Below the pieces are notes generated by a model, which did no database searches, was not told the DNA's origin, and saw nothing but the letters and a program-made list of their open reading frames with translations. From NCBI GenBank assembly GCA_018065965.1, contig JAGHSH010000007.1, forward strand, positions 1 to 8,357: 8,357 nt of DNA, written 5' to 3'. Positions 1 to 5,465 of the stretch are shown here, piece after piece (position 1 is the stretch's first letter; each line of letters begins with the position of its first letter). This DNA is from Candidatus Apopatocola equi. GTDB taxonomy: Bacteria; Bacillota; Clostridia; Oscillospirales; Oscillospiraceae. The translations under genes and the position numbers were made by a program.

Positions 1-1010
1 TACTGTACGTGACCGGTGAGGAGAGCCAGCGCCAGCTGAAAATGCGTGCCATGCGCCTGGGCGTCAATACAGCACAGCTGCTGGTGCTCTCGGAGACGGA
101 TATTGATGCGGTGGTGCGTGCGGTAGACGAGGAAGCTCCCTCTGTGCTGATTGTGGACTCCGTCCAGACCATGTACAACAGTGAGCTCAGCTCCGCGCCC
201 GGCAGCGTCGGTCAGGTCAAGGACTGCACCATGACCATCATGCGCCTTGCCAAGGCCAACAATCTGACCGCTTTTGTGGTAGGTCATGTGAATAAAGAAG
301 GAGCGATCGCCGGCCCCAAGGTTCTGGAGCACATGGTGGATTGCGTCCTTTATTTTGAGGGCGAGCGCTCCATGAATTACCGCATCCTCCGCGCTGCCAA
401 GAACCGTTTCGGCTCCACCAATGAGATCGGTGTTTTTGAAATGGATGAGCAGGGACTCCGCGAGGTCCCGAATCCCTCTGAAATGCTCCTTTCGGGCCGT
501 CCCGAGAATGCACCGGGCACCTGCGTGACCTGTGTGATGGAGGGAAGCCGTCCTATTCTGGCAGAGGTTCAGGCACTGGTCACTGCGGGAGGGCAGGGGA
601 ACAGCCGCCGTACCTCCAACGGCATTGATTATAATCGCGCTCTGCTGCTGCTGGCTGTGCTGGAAAAGCGCGGCGGACTCCATCTTTCCGGCTGTGATGC
701 CTATATCAATGTTGTGGCCGGCCTTGAGCTGGATGAGCCCGCGGCCGATCTGGCTACCGTCCTGGCCATTGCGTCCAGCTTCCGGGATAAGCCCATCGGT
801 GATGATCTGGCAGCTGTGGGAGAGGTGGGGCTTACGGGCGAGATCCGCAGCGTAACAGCGCTGGAGCAGCGTCTGCAGGAGGTATCCCGGCTGGGCTTCA
901 AGCGCTGCGTAATCCCTGCCAGCTGCAGAGGAGAGCTCCATTTGAGCACCGATATTCAGCTTCTCCGAGTCAGAAATATCCGAGAAGCGATTAATTCCGT
1001 TGTGATATAA
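1..1010 (+). CDS. radA: DNA repair protein RadA (5'-truncated by window edge)
   Basis: RadA (Sms) is a RecA-like ATPase that helps process recombination intermediates and drives branch migration during DNA repair. The reading frame is open from base 3 and begins inside the conserved LYVTGEES stretch that follows Walker A. The N-terminal zinc finger and Walker A, roughly 115-120 residues in typical RadA proteins, therefore lie upstream of the window. Visible parts are Walker B (VLIVDSVQ, about bases 141-164), the RadA-specific KNRFG motif at 399-413, and the C-terminal Lon-protease-like domain ending with GEVGLTGEIRSV near 816-855. The GTG at base 9 is an internal valine, not a start. The frame is intact to TAA at 1008-1010. 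The next gene starts 28 bp downstream on the same strand with no terminator between them, so the two are probably cotranscribed. Confidence 0.97.
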   Translation, partial: LYVTGEESQRQLKMRAMRLGVNTAQLLVLSETDIDAVVRAVDEEAPSVLIVDSVQTMYNSELSSAPGSVGQVKDCTMTIMRLAKANNLTAFVVGHVNKEGAIAGPKVLEHMVDCVLYFEGERSMNYRILRAAKNRFGSTNEIGVFEMDEQGLREVPNPSEMLLSGRPENAPGTCVTCVMEGSRPILAEVQALVTAGGQGNSRRTSNGIDYNRALLLLAVLEKRGGLHLSGCDAYINVVAGLELDEPAADLATVLAIASSFRDKPIGDDLAAVGEVGLTGEIRSVTALEQRLQEVSRLGFKRCVIPASCRGELHLSTDIQLLRVRNIREAINSVVI

Positions 1011-1038
1011 ACATATTATTGAGCAAGAAGGCGATTAC

Positions 1039-1755
1039 ATGAACAGAATGGTTCAAAAACCGAATCTGCCTCAGGGCAAGGTAACGGCACTGGCTATGGG
1101 CGAGCGGTATATCCCTCTTTTTTCTGCATTTTTTGAGAAAAGGGGAATAGAGCTGCTTCCGATCCCCGAAGCCTCAGAGCTTGACCCCCGCATTTCTTCC
1201 CATGCGGATCTCAACCTGCTGCATCTCAATGCACAGGTCTTTGCTGCAAGGGGAGATGCGTATATCCCGCTTCCTGTCTCCTGCTCTTCTATACTTCGTA
1301 TGCGAAATAATGAAGGGGACAGCGCTCTGAATATCTGCATTGTGGGAGATCATGTGATCTGCTCCGAGAAGAGTGCGGCCATCGTTCCGAACTGGCTGAA
1401 GCATATTGCGGTGAAGCAGCGCTACGCCCGCTGCAGTACCTGCGTTGTGGACGAACACAGCATCATCACAGCCGATCCCGGCATTGCCGCAGCCTGTACA
1501 GGAGCGCTGGACGTGCTGCAGATCGAACCGGGATACATTGAGCTTCCCGGATTTGATTACGGCTTCCTCGGCGGCTGCAGCTTTAAGCTCAGCGCCCATG
1601 AACTGGCGTTTACAGGAACGCTGCACGCACATCCGGATGAACGCCGCATTCTGGATTTTCTTTCGGCACGTTCAGTCGAGCCTGTGTACCTGACAGACGG
1701 CCCGCTGCTGGATATCGGCTCTGCGGTGCCTGTGCAGGAGGAATTCCGGAAATAA
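1039..1755 (+). CDS. DUF6873-type protein with guanidino-modifying-enzyme (GME) fold
   Basis: This 238-residue soluble protein has no signal peptide or membrane segment. I recognise the pattern of the DUF6873 family, which is related to the GME fold of arginine deiminase and amidinotransferases but has no assigned reaction. Matching stretches are SHADLNLLHL (residues 54-63, family form HPD), CSTCVVDEHSIITADPGI (132-149), LPGFDYGFLGGCSFKL (169-184) and FTGTLHAHPDERRILDFL (191-208). It is cysteine-rich for a cytoplasmic protein (residues 82, 100, 108, 132, 135, 153 and 180). C180 follows the GFLGG segment and would be the first residue to examine for a catalytic role, but that is inference. The ATG at 1039 has a modest AAGGCG-type ribosome binding site about 8 bp upstream. 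It lies 28 bp after radA and is probably in the same transcript. The family call is from memory of its motifs, and the function is unknown. Confidence 0.8.
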   Translation: MNRMVQKPNLPQGKVTALAMGERYIPLFSAFFEKRGIELLPIPEASELDPRISSHADLNLLHLNAQVFAARGDAYIPLPVSCSSILRMRNNEGDSALNICIVGDHVICSEKSAAIVPNWLKHIAVKQRYARCSTCVVDEHSIITADPGIAAACTGALDVLQIEPGYIELPGFDYGFLGGCSFKLSAHELAFTGTLHAHPDERRILDFLSARSVEPVYLTDGPLLDIGSAVPVQEEFRK

Positions 1756-1760
1756 GCCCT

Positions 1761-1796
1761 TATTTTTAAACAAAATTTTTATTTTGTTTAAAAATA
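1761..1796. repeat. Perfect AT-rich inverted repeat, 16-bp arms, 4-nt centre
   Basis: The left arm at 1761-1776 (TATTTTTAAACAAAAT) is the exact reverse complement of the right arm at 1781-1796, with TTTT between them. It begins 6 bp after the stop of the DUF6873-type gene and ends 2 bp before the -35 hexamer of the recombinase promoter. The stem holds only one G-C pair and no U-tract follows, so it is a poor intrinsic terminator. Its position, about -73 to -38 relative to the expected transcription start, suits an operator or an AT-rich UP element. The 12-8-12 reading of the palindrome also has the size of a tyrosine-recombinase core site. No second copy is present in this window. Confidence 0.85.
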
Positions 1797-1798
1797 TC

Positions 1799-1827
1799 TG
1801 GACTTCCCTGCGCGCTTCTGCTATACT
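1799..1827 (+). promoter_or_regulatory. Sigma-A-type promoter of the recombinase-MBOAT-DHHW operon
   Basis: TGGACT (1799-1804, 4 of 6 matches to TTGACA) and TATACT (1822-1827, 5 of 6 matches to TATAAT) are separated by exactly 17 bp. Transcription would start near 1834, just before the ribosome binding site at 1835-1843. The AT-rich palindrome sits directly upstream, where an UP element or an operator would lie. Confidence 0.7.
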
Positions 1828-1834
1828 GCTTTTC

Positions 1835-1843
1835 AGAAAGGAG
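1835..1843 (+). promoter_or_regulatory. Ribosome binding site that decides the recombinase TTG start
   Basis: AGAAAGGAG lies 9 nt before TTG at 1853. The next ATG in frame, at 1865, would be 21 nt away. The earlier in-frame TTG at 1784 lies inside the palindrome and upstream of the promoter. This makes 1853 the best start. Confidence 0.75.
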
Positions 1844-1852
1844 TTGTGCTTT

Positions 1853-2866
1853 TTGGACTATCGAATGCAGTCACCGCAAATCCTGAAGGACTTTCTACAG
1901 TATCACGAAAATATACTGGGACATTCCCGTGCCACCGTGGACGAGTATTTTCTGGATCTCCGGAATTTTTTCCGTTATCTGAAGATTCACCGTCAGTCTG
2001 TCCCCCGCACTACTCCTCTGGATGAAATCGATATCCTCGATGTGGATCTGCCGTTTGTTGCGGCTGTTACGCTGAACGAGGTTTACGACTACCTTTCCTT
2101 CCTCACCCGGGACAAGGAAAAGTTTACAAAGGCGCGGCAGGAAGAATATGGACTGAATGCCGCCTCCCGATCCCGGAAGGTCGCAGCCATACGCAGCTTC
2201 TATAAATACCTCACGGTGAAGGCTCATTTGCTGGAGGACAATCCGGTACAGGATCTGGATATGCCCAGACCGAAAAAAACGCTTCCCCGCTATCTGACGC
2301 TGGAGGAGGCTCAGCGGCTCCTGAACTCTGTGGAGGGGCGGCATCGGGAACGCGATTACTGCATACTCTGTATTTTCCTCAACTGCGGCCTGCGTATCTC
2401 GGAAATCGTCGGATTGAATCTCGGCGATATCCGCGCCGATCACATCCGGGTGCTGGGTAAGGGCAGCAAGGAGCGCGTGGTGTATCTGAACGATGCTACC
2501 TGCGATGCGATCAACAGCTACCTCGCGGTTCGCGCTCTGATCAAGGCTGAGGATCCCAGTGCCCTGTTCCTCTCTTCCCGGAAAACGCGGGTGACCCGCG
2601 AGGGCATTCACGCCATGGTGAAAAAAGCGCTGCTGACGGCCGGACTGGATCCCAGTCAGTATTCTGCCCATAAGCTCCGCCACACGGCAGCCACGCTGAT
2701 GCTCTCCCAGGGAGTGGATGTGCGGACGCTGCAGGAGCTTCTGGGACATGAGCATCTGAACACAACGCAGATCTATACCCATGTGGATAACACGGAGCTC
2801 CGCCTTGCCGCCAATGCCAGCCCTCTCGCACATTTTGAGCCGGAAAAAAATAACAAATCGGAGTAA
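1853..2866 (+). CDS. Xer-like tyrosine recombinase (XerC/XerD type)
   Basis: Site-specific tyrosine recombinases of this type cut and rejoin DNA at paired short sites; chromosomal Xer proteins resolve chromosome dimers at dif. With the TTG start the protein has 337 residues, slightly longer than the usual 295-310. The extra length is in the N-terminal SAM-like core-binding domain, around residues 50-100. All catalytic residues are visible: R181 (CGLRISE), K203 (GKGSKER), H273 and R276 (HKLRH), H299 (LGH) and the nucleophile Y308 (IYTHV). The TTG start is chosen because a promoter and AGAAAGGAG lie just upstream, while longer reading would begin before the promoter. Only 11 bp separate it from the MBOAT gene, so the two appear cotranscribed. 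It could be a housekeeping Xer protein or a dedicated switch recombinase. Sequence alone does not separate XerC from XerD here, so no symbol is given. Confidence 0.92.
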   Translation: MDYRMQSPQILKDFLQYHENILGHSRATVDEYFLDLRNFFRYLKIHRQSVPRTTPLDEIDILDVDLPFVAAVTLNEVYDYLSFLTRDKEKFTKARQEEYGLNAASRSRKVAAIRSFYKYLTVKAHLLEDNPVQDLDMPRPKKTLPRYLTLEEAQRLLNSVEGRHRERDYCILCIFLNCGLRISEIVGLNLGDIRADHIRVLGKGSKERVVYLNDATCDAINSYLAVRALIKAEDPSALFLSSRKTRVTREGIHAMVKKALLTAGLDPSQYSAHKLRHTAATLMLSQGVDVRTLQELLGHEHLNTTQIYTHVDNTELRLAANASPLAHFEPEKNNKSE

Positions 2867-2877
2867 ACGAAAAAGAA

Positions 2878-4266
2878 ATGGTTTTCTCAACACTTGTTTT
2901 TCTTTTTGTATATTTGCCTGTGGTGCTGGGCATCTACTATCTTCTCCCCTTCCGCTGGCGGAATGTGTTTCTCTTCCTGTGCAGTCTTTTCTTCTACGGT
3001 TGGGGTGAACCGGTCTATATCCTGCTGATGCTTGTCACCATCACGGTGAACTACATCGGCGGCATACTGGTGGACCGTTTTCGTCACGAACCGAAGAAAG
3101 CCCGGCTGATCCTTACGTTGAATACCGTGATCTCATTGAGCTTTCTGGTCTTTTTCAAGTATGCAGATCTGTTCATCGGCTCGGTGAACAGCCTCTTCGG
3201 GACGCACCTGGCACTTTTGGGGCTGAAGCTGCCCATCGGCATTTCCTTTTATACCTTTCAGACCATGTCCTATCCCATCGATGTGTATAGGGGGGACGGC
3301 CGTGTGCAGCGGAGCTTTACCAGCTTCGGCGCCTTTGTCACGCTCTTTCCGCAGCTGATCGCGGGCCCTATCGTCCGCTACAAGGACATTGACGAGCAGC
3401 TGATCGAACGGGAGCACAGTCTGGACAAGTTTGCCTCCGGCGCAGAGCGCTTTACCCTTGGCCTTGCCAAAAAGGTACTGCTGGCCAACGGTATCGGCTC
3501 TCTTTGGGACATTTATGCGGCGAACATCGAAGGGCTGACGGTGCTGGGAGCCTGGCTGGGAGCACTGGCCTTTGCTTTCCAGATCTATTTTGATTTTTCC
3601 GGTTACTCGGACATGGCGATCGGGCTGGGGCGGATGCTCGGCTTTGATTTTCTTGAAAACTTCAATTATCCGTATTTCTCCCGCAGTGTCACGGAGTTTT
3701 GGAGAGTCTGGCATATTTCGCTGGGAACCTGGTTCCGGGACTATGTTTACATCCCGCTGGGAGGAAACCGACGCGGGATCCAACGGCAGATCTTCAACCT
3801 GTTGGTGGTCTGGGCACTGACGGGCTTCTGGCACGGCGCCAACTGGACTTTCCTGCTTTGGGGTCTATACTACGCTGTATTTCTGATTGCGGAAAAGCTG
3901 TTTTTGCTCAAAAGGCTGGAGAGAGCCCCCGCATTGGGACATATCTATACGCTGCTGGCGGTGCTCTTCGGTTGGATGCTTTTCCAGCTGAACAGTCTTG
4001 CGGAGGTCGGCGGCTATTACAGGGCCATGCTTGGCTTCGGCAGAGCGCTGTTCTCGCAGACGGATCTTTTCTATCTGAGAAGCTATCTTGCGGTACTTCT
4101 GAGCTGTGCGCTTGCCTCCACCCCGCTGCTGAAACGCCTTTACAGCCGGCTGGATCCGAAGCTGCGCGCGGTCACCACTCCCCTGCTGATGCTGGCGGCT
4201 CTCTTCCTCTGTACGGCCAAGCTGACGAACGATACCTACAATCCCTTTCTGTACTTCATTTTCTGA
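2878..4266 (+). CDS. MBOAT family membrane-bound O-acyltransferase (AlgI/PatA-like)
   Basis: This 462-residue polytopic membrane protein belongs to the MBOAT family. AlgI-type members bring an acyl group, usually acetyl, across the membrane for O-acylation of exported polysaccharide. The N-terminus MVFSTLVFLFVYLPV is typical of the family. Diagnostic stretches are GISFYTFQTMSYPIDVYRG (residues 121-139), FPQLIAGPIVRY (157-168), YFDFSGYSDMAIGLGRMLGF (237-256), FWRVWHISLGTWFRDYVYIP (274-293) and TGFWHGANWTF (315-325). H319 in the last is the expected catalytic histidine, and H279 is the second conserved one. The best ribosome binding site visible is a GGAG at 2860-2863 overlapping the end of the recombinase gene, 14 nt from ATG, which suggests translational coupling. 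It is followed 9 bp later by its DHHW partner. The acceptor polymer cannot be named from the sequence. Confidence 0.95.
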   Translation: MVFSTLVFLFVYLPVVLGIYYLLPFRWRNVFLFLCSLFFYGWGEPVYILLMLVTITVNYIGGILVDRFRHEPKKARLILTLNTVISLSFLVFFKYADLFIGSVNSLFGTHLALLGLKLPIGISFYTFQTMSYPIDVYRGDGRVQRSFTSFGAFVTLFPQLIAGPIVRYKDIDEQLIEREHSLDKFASGAERFTLGLAKKVLLANGIGSLWDIYAANIEGLTVLGAWLGALAFAFQIYFDFSGYSDMAIGLGRMLGFDFLENFNYPYFSRSVTEFWRVWHISLGTWFRDYVYIPLGGNRRGIQRQIFNLLVVWALTGFWHGANWTFLLWGLYYAVFLIAEKLFLLKRLERAPALGHIYTLLAVLFGWMLFQLNSLAEVGGYYRAMLGFGRALFSQTDLFYLRSYLAVLLSCALASTPLLKRLYSRLDPKLRAVTTPLLMLAALFLCTAKLTNDTYNPFLYFIF

Positions 4267-4275
4267 GGAGACGCT

Positions 4276-5394
4276 ATGAATACGAAAACAAAAAACTTGC
4301 TCATAACGCTCCTCTTTCTCACTTTCCTGGCTGTGCTGTCTGTAACGGGGCTTCTTTTGCCGGACAGCAGCTTCTCGGCAAGGGAAAACAGATACCTGCA
4401 GACGCTGCCTTCCTTCAGCCTTGAGAAGCTCTTTTCCGGGGAACTGACAGCAGATTTTGAGGATTACTGTGCAGATCAGTTCCCGTTCCGGGATACATGG
4501 ATCACTGTCAACGCCCGCTATGAGCAGCTGAGCGGAAAGAAGCAGACCAACGGTGTCTATCTCTGCGGAAACAGGCTGATCACGCCCTTTACGGCGCCTG
4601 CGGAAAAGGAGCTGAAGCGGCGGCTGGGGACTGTGGAGCAGCTGAAGGAGGCGGTTGAAGCGCCTCTTACGTTGGCGTTGATTCCCAATGCTGCCGAGAT
4701 TTATGCAGACAAGCTCCCTGCCGGAGCACCCAATGATTCTCAGGCAGAGGTGATCCGCCGGGCTGAGGAGGCAGGGCTTTCTGCCGCGCCCCTGCTGCAG
4801 ACTCTTCGAGCCCACCGGGAAGAAGAGATTTTCTACCGGACAGACCATCATTGGACTACCCTTGGAGCCTATTACGGCTACACGGCGCTTTGTGAGCCCC
4901 TTGGCCTGACTGGCCGGCCTCTGGAGAGCTTTGCTCCCGAGACGGTTTCACGCGATTTCTACGGCACTGCCTATTCCTCATCGGGTTATACATGGGTGGA
5001 GGCGGATTCCATTGAACGCTACGTCAGCGCTGATGCGGCTGCTTCGGTGGTGAGCTATCGCGGCGGTACCCCCACGGAGGGGACGCTGTACCGGGAGGAG
5101 AGCCTGTCAAAAAAAGATCAGTACACCTACTTTTTGGGCGGAAATACGCCGGAGATTGTCCTCACGGGGCGGGACAGCAGACTTCCCCGTCTGCTGATTA
5201 TCCGTGACTCTTACAGTGACTGCCTTGCTCCGTTTCTGCTGGCTCACTACAGCGAGATCCGCATGCTGGATCTGCGCTACTATCTCGGCTCGGTCGCCGA
5301 TTACGCGGCGGAGCACAGTCCCGATCAGATCCTGATTATGTACTCTGTGGCGAATTTCTGCTCCGAGAGCAGCGTAATGGCGATGACGCCCTGA
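4276..5394 (+). CDS. DHHW family protein, AlgJ/AlgX-like partner of the MBOAT
   Basis: This 372-residue protein has an N-terminal signal anchor (hydrophobic residues about 8-28) and an extracytoplasmic SGNH-hydrolase-like domain. In alginate systems the AlgJ/AlgX proteins pass acetyl groups onto the polysaccharide after the MBOAT step, and a similar role is inferred here. The family opening ARENRYLQTLPSFS (35-48), FEDYCADQFPFRDTW (61-75), the TDHHWTTLGAYYGY signature (189-202) and RDSYSD (310-315) are visible. By analogy with AlgX the catalytic set would be D190, H192 and S312. The ATG at 4276 has TGAGGAG 5 nt upstream, and the stop codon of the MBOAT gene is the first part of that ribosome binding site, so translation is coupled. 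It is the last gene of the operon, and a strong hairpin terminator begins 7 bp after the stop codon. Confidence 0.93.
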   Translation: MNTKTKNLLITLLFLTFLAVLSVTGLLLPDSSFSARENRYLQTLPSFSLEKLFSGELTADFEDYCADQFPFRDTWITVNARYEQLSGKKQTNGVYLCGNRLITPFTAPAEKELKRRLGTVEQLKEAVEAPLTLALIPNAAEIYADKLPAGAPNDSQAEVIRRAEEAGLSAAPLLQTLRAHREEEIFYRTDHHWTTLGAYYGYTALCEPLGLTGRPLESFAPETVSRDFYGTAYSSSGYTWVEADSIERYVSADAAASVVSYRGGTPTEGTLYREESLSKKDQYTYFLGGNTPEIVLTGRDSRLPRLLIIRDSYSDCLAPFLLAHYSEIRMLDLRYYLGSVADYAAEHSPDQILIMYSVANFCSESSVMAMTP

Positions 5395-5400
5395 AAAGAC

Positions 5401-5447
5401 AAAAAGGAAGTGAACACGACGGAACACGACGGTTCACTTCCTTTTTT
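5401..5447. terminator. Bidirectional intrinsic terminator between convergent genes
   Basis: AAAAAGGAAGTGAAC (5401-5415) pairs perfectly with 5432-5446, leaving a 16-nt loop. A T-run ends the + strand side and an A-run, read as U on the other strand, opens it. It therefore works in both directions, ending the recombinase-MBOAT-DHHW operon (stop at 5394) and the ATPase gene (stop at 5466). The loop region contains a perfect tandem duplication. Confidence 0.92.
5412..5431. repeat. Tandem 10-bp duplication inside the terminator loop
   Basis: GAACACGACG occurs twice in a row at 5412-5421 and 5422-5431. Either GAAC can pair with GTTC at 5432-5435: the first gives the long uninterrupted stem, the second a tighter 6-nt loop. 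It looks like a slippage duplication within the terminator loop. Confidence 0.85.
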
Positions 5448-5465
5448 GTTGATAGATCAAACGAA

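Noticed and set aside
1761..1796. Palindrome as an intrinsic terminator for the upstream genes
   Set aside because: The stem has a single G-C pair and is not followed by a U-tract in either direction, so it should be weak. Kept as a repeat instead.
1853..2866. Recombinase as an integrase of a mobile element
   Set aside because: No attachment-site repeat, tRNA gene, excisionase, phage or conjugation gene is visible nearby. The protein resembles chromosomal Xer recombinases more than phage integrases.
1895..2893. 332-codon open frame on the minus strand, antisense to the recombinase
   Set aside because: The plus-strand frame encodes an Xer protein with all catalytic residues. The antisense translation has no family features.
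3699..4424. 241-codon plus-strand frame overlapping MBOAT and DHHW
   Set aside because: It is out of frame with two genes that carry clear conserved motifs, and it has no ribosome binding site.
3865..4851. 328-codon minus-strand frame across the MBOAT-DHHW junction
   Set aside because: It overlaps two well-supported genes on the other strand and reads as Arg/Gln-rich sequence without motifs.
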